Shown in pieces: positions 1 to 5,290 of a stretch of 7,503 bases of DNA (position 1 is its first letter; each line of letters begins with the position of its first letter). The stretch is from an uncultured Saprospiraceae bacterium (GTDB lineage: Bacteria; Bacteroidota; Bacteroidia; Chitinophagales; Saprospiraceae): contig CALGLY010000254.1 in NCBI GenBank assembly GCA_937959095.1, positions 1 to 7,503 on the forward strand. Direction: 5' to 3'. The position numbers and the translations under genes are program-made. The notes under the pieces were generated by a model. That model made no database searches. It saw nothing but the letters and a program-made list of their open reading frames with translations, and had not been told where the DNA came from.

Positions 1-36
1 GATTCTATTATATACTTTAATCAAAAAAAAATAACA

Positions 37-582
37 ATGAAAACCTTACTTACAATTACACTTTTTCTAATAACAACAAATCTAGGTTTCAGTCAAGAAA
101 GCTTAAAAATTCTTTGGCTTGAAAAATATGAATGGAAAATCTTATCAAATCAAGAAAATGATAATATTCATATAATAGAAATAATTCCAGGGAAAGAAGA
201 AGCTAAAAATTGGACAATGCTTGGTCAAATGATGTCGATAAAAGGTGTAGTAGAAGTTCCAATGGATAAGGCAAAAGATTTGATGTATGAGCAAACAAAA
301 GCTGCTTCACCAAATGCGAAATTGACAGTTTTAGAAAAAGATGAAGCCGATGAATTTCCGTGGATACTGTTCAAATTAGAAAATCCAACTTTTAAAGGCC
401 GCAAAAAATCAGAATCTCAATTATGGTATATTCGGCAAGGAAAAACGTCTTTATACGTGAATTTTATTGCAAAACAGAAAAAGAAACTGAAAGATGATTT
501 TATTGAAGAATGGTCGAAGGTTTTTAAAGAAAGTGAAATCGTTAATTTGAAAGAAGAACAAAAAGAAATCAAAGGGAACTAG
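37..582 (+). CDS. Small exported protein of unknown function
   Basis: This is a 181-residue protein that I do not recognise as a named family. Residues 1-19 form a typical Bacteroidota signal peptide: MKT, a hydrophobic stretch rich in Leu/Ile/Thr, then Gly-Phe-Ser-Gln with cleavage likely near residue 19. There is no lipobox cysteine, so the mature protein is probably periplasmic or secreted. The mature part is mixed alpha/beta, with alternating hydrophobic strands (around residues 126-145, containing Leu-Trp-Tyr-Ile and Leu-Tyr-Val-Asn-Phe) and a very Lys/Glu-rich C-terminus (about 146-181). The pattern loosely recalls PsbP/Mog1-like folds, but this is a guess. The start at 37 is preferred because it begins the signal peptide; the upstream DNA is A-rich with no Shine-Dalgarno. 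The gene is markedly AT-rich (about 27% G+C in its last 40 bases). Its stop codon touches the GC-rich folded block that follows, which is reminiscent of a mobile cassette. Confidence 0.75.
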   Translation: MKTLLTITLFLITTNLGFSQESLKILWLEKYEWKILSNQENDNIHIIEIIPGKEEAKNWTMLGQMMSIKGVVEVPMDKAKDLMYEQTKAASPNAKLTVLEKDEADEFPWILFKLENPTFKGRKKSESQLWYIRQGKTSLYVNFIAKQKKKLKDDFIEEWSKVFKESEIVNLKEEQKEIKGN

Positions 583-775
583 TGTTAATAATGCACAAGT
601 TCGCGTGTAATGGTGAAGCTTGGCGGAACGGGGGCTGACGTAGGAAGACCATGTGCCGACTTTAGCTGAACTGCATGAAGACCGCCTGAATTGTAACGGA
701 TAGCCCGACCCCGCCGAATGTCCGCAGGCGCAGACTACGAAGCGCAAGAAGCGGGGACACGCCCTAATACCTTTG
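582..775. repeat. GC-rich, foldable non-coding block; candidate dispersed repeat or structured RNA
   Basis: Positions 601-760 are about 59% G+C by hand count (94 of 160), against about 27% in the preceding 40 coding bases. Complementary segments nest inside one another: 582-587 with 765-770, 603-608 (gcgtgt) with 757-762 (acacgc), 622-626 (ggcgg) with 711-715 (ccgcc), and 632-636 (gggct) with 702-706 (agccc). There is also a local hairpin in which 722-725 pairs with 751-754 and 728-731 pairs with 742-745. The heptamer gaagacc occurs twice, at 644-650 and 677-683. The reading frame on the minus strand through the block is rich in Cys, Ser and Arg and looks spurious. The block could be a dispersed intergenic repeat, a structured RNA or a cassette-end recombination site. 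I could not find the canonical integron attC core motifs (RYYYAAC/GTTRRRY). Confidence 0.55.
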
Positions 776-809
776 TCTAAAAAATGAAAAGACAATCTGA
801 GGCACTTAT

Positions 810-1163
810 CTAGCTACTTTTGCAAAAAAAGAGTAAACGAATATTTTCAAAAGGAATCAAAACTTTCCAAGTAGAATGTCCTGTATCTCTCATTCGTTTG
901 ATCGTTAGTATGAGATAGCTTATCAATAATGTGCCACCAAAAATAAGCCATGTGGGTCTTGTAATAATATCTAGTATATCGTAGAATTTATTTGGAGGAG
1001 CATATTTACTAGAACTCAGGAGTGCTGCAATTAGTCCAGGTAGTAAATAGGTCATAATAGATAATCCAAAATATAGTAGGCTTAGTAGTCTATAATTGGA
1101 GCGATTGATAACACCTTTAAGGCTATAAAAATCTTGAAGGTAGAGGTCTTGTTCGTTATCCAT
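810..1163 (-). CDS. DUF805-like small inner-membrane protein, short C-terminus
   Basis: From the ATG at 1163 this gives 117 residues. The N-terminal Phe-Tyr-Ser-Leu-Lys-Gly-Val-Ile-Asn-Arg-Ser-Asn-Tyr (12-24) resembles the DUF805 opening (Phe-x-Gly-Arg-x-x-Arg-x-x-Tyr-Trp). Hydrophobic segments lie at about 25-50 and 71-88. The loop Lys-Arg-Met-Arg-Asp-Thr-Gly-His-Ser-Thr-Trp (89-99) matches the DUF805 Arg-x-x-Asp-Thr-Gly-x-Ser-x-Trp signature, followed by Val-Leu-Ile-Pro-Phe. An upstream in-frame ATG at 1229 would add 22 mostly hydrophobic residues. I prefer 1163 because it places the Gly-x-x-x-Arg motif where family members have it. The protein stops about 18 residues after the signature, without the usual last transmembrane segment and Gly-rich tail, so it may be truncated or naturally short. 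It is transcribed divergently from the dehydrogenase at 1291. The family is membrane-embedded and of unknown function. Confidence 0.65.
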   Translation of the reverse strand: MDNEQDLYLQDFYSLKGVINRSNYRLLSLLYFGLSIMTYLLPGLIAALLSSSKYAPPNKFYDILDIITRPTWLIFGGTLLISYLILTIKRMRDTGHSTWKVLIPFENIRLLFFCKSS

Positions 1164-1290
1164 TTTATGATTTTGATCAAAAATGAGAAAATAAATGATA
1201 CTAAACAAACTTAAAAGCAATTCCTGCATTCATTAAAAATCCGTTCCTTTGCGGAAAATTTTAGAAAAATTAAAAGTCCTAACATAAAAG

Positions 1291-2178
1291 ATGAAAAATA
1301 TAACTGTGATTGGTGCGGGTACGATGGGGAATGGTATTGCGCACGTATTTGCTATGAATGGCTACCAAGTGACAATCGTGGATATTGCACAGGCGGCCTT
1401 GGATAAGGCACTGAAGACGATTGGGAAAAACTTGGATAGAATGGTGACGAAAGAGCGCATCAGCGCGGCAGATAAGGACGCGACTTTGGCGAATATCAGC
1501 ACGAGTACGGAACTAGCGACGGGGGTAACGAAGGCGGATTTGGTGGTGGAAGCGGCTACGGAAAATGTGGATATTAAGCTAAAAATATTCGCTTCTATGG
1601 ATGAACACGCGCCTGCTTCGGCTATTTTGGCATCGAATACGTCTTCTATTTCGATTACGAAGATTGCGGCGGCTACAAAGCGACCAGCACAGGTGATTGG
1701 GATGCACTTTATGAATCCAGTACCAGTGATGAAATTGGTGGAGGTGATTCGGGGTTATGCGACTTCGGATGAGGTGACGACGACGATTATGGAGCTTTCT
1801 AAGAAAATTGGGAAAGTACCAACGGAGGCGAATGATTATCCTGGTTTTGTGGCGAATCGGGTCTTACTACCGATGATAAATGAGGCGATGTACGCGCTAC
1901 TAGAAGGCGTGGCTGGGGTTCAGGAAATTGACACGGTAATGAAGCTGGGCATGGGGCATCCGATGGGACCGCTACAGTTGGCGGATTTTATTGGGTTGGA
2001 TGTGTGCCTTTCGATTTTGAATGTGCTGCATGATGGCTTTGGAAGACCTAAATACGCGCCTTGTCCATTGCTCGTAAATATGGTAATGGCTGGCAAATTG
2101 GGACGTAAATCGGGCGAAGGTTTCTATAGCTATTCGCATGGAACGAAGGAGCTGATAGTGGCGGATAGTTTTAAATAA
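1291..2178 (+). CDS. hbd: 3-hydroxyacyl-CoA (3-hydroxybutyryl-CoA) dehydrogenase
   Basis: The 295-residue product is the normal length for stand-alone short-chain 3-hydroxyacyl-CoA dehydrogenases. These oxidise (S)-3-hydroxyacyl-CoA to 3-ketoacyl-CoA with NAD(P)+ in the cytoplasm, or run in reverse. The Rossmann dinucleotide motif Gly-Ala-Gly-Thr-Met-Gly-Asn-Gly is at residues 8-15, with the Asp that ends beta-2 at 31. Ser118, His139, Glu151 and Asn189 have exactly the spacing of the human enzyme's Ser137, His158, Glu170 and Asn208; His139/Glu151 is the catalytic dyad. The C-terminal domain ends with Gly-Arg-Lys-Ser-Gly-Glu-Gly-Phe-Tyr (271-279), a family signature. The start at 1291 puts the Rossmann strand at residue 3, as expected. 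The stop is two bases before a strong hairpin, and tryptophan 2,3-dioxygenase follows in the same direction. Chain-length preference cannot be read from the sequence. A role in butyrate/polyhydroxybutyrate-type, phenylacetate or fatty-acid pathways is equally possible. Confidence 0.93.
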   Translation: MKNITVIGAGTMGNGIAHVFAMNGYQVTIVDIAQAALDKALKTIGKNLDRMVTKERISAADKDATLANISTSTELATGVTKADLVVEAATENVDIKLKIFASMDEHAPASAILASNTSSISITKIAAATKRPAQVIGMHFMNPVPVMKLVEVIRGYATSDEVTTTIMELSKKIGKVPTEANDYPGFVANRVLLPMINEAMYALLEGVAGVQEIDTVMKLGMGHPMGPLQLADFIGLDVCLSILNVLHDGFGRPKYAPCPLLVNMVMAGKLGRKSGEGFYSYSHGTKELIVADSFK

Positions 2179-2180
2179 TT

Positions 2181-2232
2181 GAACATCAGATGGTAGATAC
2201 AATTCAGGAATTGTATCTACCATCTGGTGTTC
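2181..2232. repeat. Near-perfect 24-bp inverted repeat (hairpin) between two metabolic genes
   Basis: The left arm 2181-2204 and right arm 2209-2232 are complementary over all 24 positions. The only non-Watson-Crick pair is a T-G at 2186/2227, and the loop is cagg (2205-2208). The left arm begins two bases after the dehydrogenase stop. The right arm ends 14 bases before the preferred dioxygenase start. There is no T-run on the 3' side, so a classical intrinsic terminator is not evident. A processing or stability hairpin, or a small palindromic repeat, is as likely. Confidence 0.9.
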
Positions 2233-2246
2233 CAGATTCAATAAAG

Positions 2247-3353
2247 ATGAACGAGCGTAAACAAAAATATACGACGATACATTATCACAATTATTTGCAA
2301 TTGGATAAGATATTGGGGGCGCAGCAGTTGCGAAGTGCGGAATTGGAGGATACGCCTGCCCATGAGGAAATGCTGTTTATCACGGTGCATCAGGTGTATG
2401 AAATATGGTTTAAGCAGATTATCCATGAGTTGCAGTCGGTGGTGGATATGTTTAGTACGTTTCGGGTGGATGAGTCGAATATTGGAACGGCTGTAGGGCG
2501 ATTACATCGGGTGGTGGAAGTGCAGAAACTACTTATTGGGCAGATTCGGGTGATGGAGACGATGACTCCTTTGGATTTTCTGGATTTTCGGAATTATTTG
2601 TTTCCTGCTTCGGGTTTTCAGAGTTTTCAGTTTCGCTTGATCGAGGTACTGCTAGGGCTGGAAGAAAAGGAACGCTTGACGTATAATAATCATCATTATG
2701 CCTCGGTGTTCGTGGAGGAACAGCAGCAACAACTGAAAGCGGTGCAACAAGGCGGTACGCTGTTTGAAGTAGCGGAGGCTTGGTTGGAACGTACGCCCTT
2801 TTTGCAATTAGGAGATTTTGATTTTTTGAAATATTACAAACTTGCCGTGGAGCGAATGCTCGAAAAGGAACAGGACGCAATCAAAGCATCGGATTATTTG
2901 AGTGATAAGGAGAAGGAAATGCGCTTGCGGATGCTTGGTGGCACGGATACCTATTTTCAGTCGGTACTAGACCCAAAGGTGCATCAGGAAATGAAGGAAA
3001 AGGGCGAATTGCGACTTTCGTACAAGGCGACGGTGGCGGCCTTGCTGATTAATTTATATCGGGATGAACCCATTTTGCATGGGCCATTTAATTTCTTGAC
3101 CTGCTTGATTGATATAGATGAACTCTTCACAACTTGGCGGTATCGACATGCCCAAATGGTGCTGCGGATGCTTGGTCGAAAGATCGGAACGGGCGGTTCG
3201 TCGGGGCATGGGTATTTATCGGCTACAGCGGAAAAGCATCATATCTTTACAGATTTGCATAATATTTCTACCTTACTTATTCCGCGTTCGGAATTGCCTG
3301 AATTGCCTGCGGAATTGAAGCAGCAGCTTGGGTTTTATTTTTCTCAAAAATAA
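2247..3353 (+). CDS. kynA: Tryptophan 2,3-dioxygenase (heme enzyme, first step of the kynurenine pathway)
   Basis: From the ATG at 2247 the product has 368 residues. It is a cytoplasmic heme enzyme that inserts O2 into the indole ring of L-tryptophan to give N-formylkynurenine. Visible signatures are Phe44 and His48 in Phe-Ile-Thr-Val-His-Gln-x-Tyr-Glu-Ile-Trp-Phe-Lys (the Phe51/His55 pair of the Xanthomonas enzyme), Arg115 and Ser122 in Arg-Asn-Tyr-Leu-Phe-Pro-Ala-Ser-Gly-Phe-Gln-Ser, and Trp-Arg-Tyr-Arg-His-Ala with the axial heme ligand His301. Thr315 lies in Gly-Thr-Gly-Gly-Ser-Ser-Gly, 14 residues after the heme His as in Xanthomonas (His240/Thr254). The protein is longer than many proteobacterial versions and nearer the long eukaryote-like form. 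An in-frame ATG at 2190 lies inside the hairpin arm and would add 19 residues encoded by palindromic DNA. The real start is therefore almost certainly 2247. A terminator-like hairpin follows at 3422. Confidence 0.95.
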   Translation: MNERKQKYTTIHYHNYLQLDKILGAQQLRSAELEDTPAHEEMLFITVHQVYEIWFKQIIHELQSVVDMFSTFRVDESNIGTAVGRLHRVVEVQKLLIGQIRVMETMTPLDFLDFRNYLFPASGFQSFQFRLIEVLLGLEEKERLTYNNHHYASVFVEEQQQQLKAVQQGGTLFEVAEAWLERTPFLQLGDFDFLKYYKLAVERMLEKEQDAIKASDYLSDKEKEMRLRMLGGTDTYFQSVLDPKVHQEMKEKGELRLSYKATVAALLINLYRDEPILHGPFNFLTCLIDIDELFTTWRYRHAQMVLRMLGRKIGTGGSSGHGYLSATAEKHHIFTDLHNISTLLIPRSELPELPAELKQQLGFYFSQK

Positions 3354-3361
3354 ATTTTCAG

Positions 3362-3394
3362 CCGCATAGATTTCTTAATCTATTTACTCAGCGG
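3362..3394. repeat. Small stem-loop downstream of the dioxygenase gene
   Basis: The segments atagatt (3366-3372) and aatctat (3377-3383) pair around a tctt loop. An outer ccgc (3362-3365) can pair with gcgg (3391-3394) across a short internal loop. It lies 8 bases after the dioxygenase stop. No T-run follows, so it may only protect the 3' end or act together with the stronger hairpin at 3422. Confidence 0.4.
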
Positions 3395-3421
3395 ACATAG
3401 AGCTTGGACAGGTACTTCGGG

Positions 3422-3462
3422 TATGCATAAAAGTTGCTTTAAAACAGCAACTTTTATGTATA
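3422..3462. terminator. Intrinsic-terminator-like hairpin (possibly bidirectional)
   Basis: Arms 3422-3438 and 3446-3462 form a 17-bp stem with one wobble around a 7-base loop. The core gttgct/agcaac is flanked by AAAA on the left and TTTT on the right. This A-tract, GC core, T-tract arrangement is typical of bidirectional intrinsic terminators. It separates tryptophan 2,3-dioxygenase from the GNAT-like/Xre operon, whose first ATG is only 9 bases further on. The hairpin would therefore also sit in or beside that operon's promoter or leader, and could regulate it. Confidence 0.7.
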
Positions 3463-3471
3463 TTCGCCTAC

Positions 3472-3948
3472 ATGAATGTTTTACACAAAAAATCTGGCGT
3501 ATTTCATGAAGCTATTATAGAATTAGTCGAAGACGAAGATTGGCTATTGATTGATAAATTTGAGCAATTTTCATTTGATTGGAATAAAGAAAAAGAGTAC
3601 TTAGCATATAAAATAAGTCTAATTCTTGAAGAAAAAATACTAGGATTGATTTCAGTAGAAGAGATTCCAAAAGAATTAAGATTACATATTCGATTAATTG
3701 AAAGTAGTAAATCCAATCGAGGAATTTCAAAAGAGTATGATTATGTTGCAGGTTGTCTAATTGCTCATATATGCGAAATTTCTTTTGATAAAGGCGTTGA
3801 CGGCTTTGTTTCTTTAGAACCTAAAACAGAACTAATTGAACTCTACCAAAATAAGTATGGTTTTAAAGGTATGGGGCAATTTCTTTATACCGAACTAAGT
3901 AATTCGGAAAGGCTTATAAAAAAATATTTAGGAGATGAAAACGAATAG
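3472..3948 (+). CDS. GNAT-like acetyltransferase-fold protein, candidate toxin partner
   Basis: The 158-residue acidic protein has no signal peptide. Several features suggest the GNAT acetyltransferase fold. Strands at about 44-62 end in Lys-Ile-Leu-Gly-Leu-Ile-Ser, and a strand at 68-78 leads into Ser-Asn-Arg-Gly (81-84), a position where GNATs bind acetyl-CoA. A helix at about 90-105 follows, then Asp-Gly-Phe-Val-Ser-Leu-Glu-Pro (110-117). The ending Leu-Ile-Glu-Leu-Tyr-x-x-Lys-Tyr-Gly-Phe-Lys-x-x-Gly (121-135) is the GNAT motif-B pattern (Leu-Tyr-x-x-x-Gly-Phe). The usual Arg/Gln-x-x-Gly-x-Gly pyrophosphate loop is degenerate, so catalysis is uncertain. The gene overlaps the downstream Xre-type gene by 14 bases, indicating translational coupling and joint function. 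This recalls toxin-antitoxin pairs in which a GNAT acetylates aminoacyl-tRNA, but that role is inferred. No Shine-Dalgarno is visible; the start is chosen because it follows the terminator and precedes all conserved segments. Confidence 0.7.
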   Translation: MNVLHKKSGVFHEAIIELVEDEDWLLIDKFEQFSFDWNKEKEYLAYKISLILEEKILGLISVEEIPKELRLHIRLIESSKSNRGISKEYDYVAGCLIAHICEISFDKGVDGFVSLEPKTELIELYQNKYGFKGMGQFLYTELSNSERLIKKYLGDENE

Positions 3949-4459
3949 AGAAATATACGAAGAAGCAGTCCGAAAATATGGTGCAGAAGAAATCGGTGAT
4001 GGAATGCTTGCTTCTGGTGAACTAAGCGAAGAAGCAAGAGCAGAATTTGTACGTTTGCGAATGCAGCGACGACAAGCAATGTCAAAACAAGAAAAACTAT
4101 TATCTAATTTATTGCGTCTAAAATATCAACTAAAAACGTACTTAGCAGAAAAGGAATTTAAAGAAGAAAACCGACTAGGAGAAATACTTAAGGAATACCT
4201 TCAAATCACTGAAAGAAAACAGAAAGAACTAGCCAAACAAATAGACATTCACCCTTCTAGATTGAATAGAATCATCAAAGGAAAAGAAAGTTTAAGTAAA
4301 GCCCTCGCTTATCGCTTAGAATTCCACTCTGGAAATACTATTCCTGCTTTATATTGGTGGAAATTAATGCAAAAAGAAATAGAGCAAGAAATTAGAAATG
4401 AAGAAACAGAACGTGTGGCAGAACAGCAATATGTTAACAACGTAGTGCTTTCACTTTAA
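3935..4459 (+). CDS. Xre/HigA-like helix-turn-helix protein, candidate antitoxin or regulator
   Basis: The 174-residue protein has two parts. Residues 1-90 are charged and helical, with a likely coiled coil around 31-90. Residues about 91-145 form an Xre-type helix-turn-helix: Arg-Lys-Gln-Lys-Glu-Leu-Ala-Lys-Gln-Ile-Asp-Ile-His-Pro-Ser-Arg-Leu-Asn-Arg-Ile-Ile-Lys-Gly-Lys. This is followed by Ala-Leu-Ala-Tyr-Arg-Leu-Glu and Ile-Pro-Ala-Leu-Tyr-Trp-Trp-Lys-Leu (136-144), which resembles the end of HigA/VapI antidote domains (Ala-x-x-Trp-Leu-x-x-Gln). It probably binds DNA and represses its own operon. The start ATG at 3935 lies inside the end of the GNAT-like gene (stop at 3946-3948), with ggag just upstream (3931-3934) as a possible weak ribosome site; ATG is the first in frame. 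In HigBA-like modules the antitoxin is also the second gene. The long N-terminal helical region is unusual for a plain HigA and may be the part that contacts the partner. Confidence 0.8.
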   Translation: MKTNREIYEEAVRKYGAEEIGDGMLASGELSEEARAEFVRLRMQRRQAMSKQEKLLSNLLRLKYQLKTYLAEKEFKEENRLGEILKEYLQITERKQKELAKQIDIHPSRLNRIIKGKESLSKALAYRLEFHSGNTIPALYWWKLMQKEIEQEIRNEETERVAEQQYVNNVVLSL

Positions 4460-4605
4460 GCTGCCACATTGCTAGTCAATGGATATTCGAACTTAGAGTC
4501 CTCCGTCTATTTTTCAAAAGCTGTCAGAGAACCAAATAAATTAACAAACCACTAGATGCAACCTATTGCTTTCTGGATAGTCCTTCCCTACAACTTAGAT
4601 TAACC

Positions 4606-4666
4606 TATACTTTGCGTGGCATAAATTTGTGATTTTTAGTTTCACAATTTTGCCACGAAAAGTATA
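4606..4666. repeat. Long imperfect hairpin
   Basis: Arm 4606-4632 pairs with arm 4642-4666 with small bulges. Matching blocks are tatacttt with aaagtata, cgtggca with tgccacg, and aattt-gtga with tcacaa-ttt. The loop is about nine bases, T-rich. No T-run follows the right arm. It lies 150 bases after the Xre-like gene and 90 bases before a secreted-protein gene. It could be a late terminator or attenuator, or a small palindromic repeat. Confidence 0.75.
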
Positions 4667-4671
4667 TGCGT

Positions 4672-4717
4672 AAACGGGACAGGCAATTTTGACAATTCAC
4701 TTTTTTATCCCGTTTTG
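4672..4717. repeat. Second inverted repeat with a wide loop, sharing the gtata arm
   Basis: The segment aaacggga (4672-4679) is repeated as tcccgttt after about 30 bases (near 4708-4715). Just outside, gtata (4662-4666) can pair with tatac (near 4719-4723). The gtata segment is also the outer arm of the hairpin at 4606-4666, so the two structures would be mutually exclusive at that point. The wide AT-rich loop makes RNA folding less certain than for the first hairpin; a protein-binding palindrome is possible. Confidence 0.45.
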
Positions 4718-4753
4718 AGTATACATCTTTTTTTAACTTAAACATCCATTCTT

Positions 4754-5131
4754 ATGAAAGCACTATGTTTATTGCTATTCCTTTGGAGTTCGGCGGCGGT
4801 TGGGTTGCCTGAAACGATTCCTCCAGCAGAAATGCCTACTTGTGAAGAAGATGGCAGAAGAGTAAATCTTACCCTACGGAACAGCAGTTTTAAGAAAATT
4901 CCGCTTATTATTCCTGGCGTGATGAAGCCTAATTTATCACCATTGTCCAATAGTGGCGTGGACTTGAAAGTGGGGCAAAAAATCCTATTCAAGTACAAAG
5001 GAAAGCGTCGTTTATTACTGAAAGTCGATAGAAGAATGGCGGGCGAAACGCTGAATGTATCGAAGCTAATGAAGGAACAAAAACGAATGATTGATAAAGG
5101 AAAAAAGTGGAAAGGTTTGTTTTTTAGATAG
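4754..5131 (+). CDS. Small secreted protein, tandem paralog 1
   Basis: The 125-residue protein is of unknown function. Residues 1-17 form a signal peptide (Met-Lys, then Leu-rich, then Ser-Ser-Ala-Ala-Val-Gly). A lone cysteine at 30 follows a Pro-rich linker. The conserved core (39-92) runs Leu-Arg-Asn-Ser-Ser-x-x-x-Ile-Pro-Leu-Ile-Ile-Pro-Gly-Val-Met-x-Pro-Asn-Leu-Ser-Pro, then Ser-Asn-Ser-Gly-Val, then Gly-Gln-Lys-Ile-Leu-Phe-Lys-Tyr-Lys-Gly-Lys-Arg-Arg. This looks like a small beta-sheet domain of basic character. The C-terminus (102-125) is a Lys-rich helix. It is identical at 44 of 54 core positions to the product of the gene at 5291, so the two are tandem duplicates. It has its own terminator at 5177-5222, so the copies are probably separate transcripts. 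The start begins the signal peptide; no Shine-Dalgarno is evident. Confidence 0.8.
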   Translation: MKALCLLLFLWSSAAVGLPETIPPAEMPTCEEDGRRVNLTLRNSSFKKIPLIIPGVMKPNLSPLSNSGVDLKVGQKILFKYKGKRRLLLKVDRRMAGETLNVSKLMKEQKRMIDKGKKWKGLFFR

Positions 5132-5176
5132 GTTTTTTCATACCAAATTAGTGGCTAAAAACTAAATTTATACTGT

Positions 5177-5222
5177 AAAGGCATAGAAACCCAAAGTTAT
5201 TATTGTTCGTTTCTATGCCTTT
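5177..5222 (+). terminator. Intrinsic terminator after paralog 1
   Basis: The 14-base arm aaaggcatagaaac (5177-5190) is exactly complementary to gtttctatgccttt (5209-5222). The loop is 18 bases and a T-rich tail (tttttgtttt, to about 5229) follows. It lies about 45 bases after the stop of the gene at 4754, so it most likely ends that transcript before the second paralog. Confidence 0.8.
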
Positions 5223-5290
5223 TTGTTTTACATATCTTTTTGAACAAAATCTCTAAAACATAGTTTACTCTCCAATAAAATCATTCGATT

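Larger units (their letters stand above)
4460..4753. other. Non-coding gap of about 290 bases with two nested inverted repeats
   Basis: I see no credible gene here. The first half (4460-4600) is unremarkable, with mixed composition and no RNA signature. The second half holds the two inverted repeats listed separately (4606-4666 and 4672-4717) and an A/T-rich stretch with a T-run (about 4728-4735) just before the next gene. The promoter for the gene at 4754 presumably lies here, but no exact Bacteroidota consensus (TTG / TAnnTTTG) could be placed. The nearest, tatactttg at 4606-4614, has one base too many between TA and TTTG. Confidence 0.6.

Noticed and set aside
582..775. Integron attC site
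   Set aside because: The foldable block invites this reading, but the core motifs RYYYAAC and GTTRRRY could not be found at its ends, and no integrase is in the window.
451..795. Minus-strand reading frame through the GC-rich island
   Set aside because: Its composition (runs of Cys, Ser, Arg), its overlap with the end of the exported-protein gene and the palindromic DNA beneath it indicate a spurious frame.
1972..2241. Minus-strand frame beginning in the hairpin with a peptide resembling the plus-strand extension
   Set aside because: The resemblance arises because the hairpin reads almost the same on both strands; the rest is antisense to the dehydrogenase gene.
2533..2880. Minus-strand frame rich in Pro and Ser inside the dioxygenase gene
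   Set aside because: It is antisense to well-conserved tryptophan 2,3-dioxygenase sequence and has low-complexity composition typical of a shadow frame.
1291..3353. A dedicated tryptophan-degradation operon of the dehydrogenase and the dioxygenase
   Set aside because: No other kynurenine-pathway gene (formamidase, kynureninase, monooxygenase) is present and a strong hairpin separates the two genes, so a shared pathway is not supported.
4606..4614. Bacteroidota -7 promoter element (TAnnTTTG)
   Set aside because: The sequence tatactttg has three bases instead of two between TA and TTTG, no TTG lies at the right distance upstream, and it is part of a hairpin arm.
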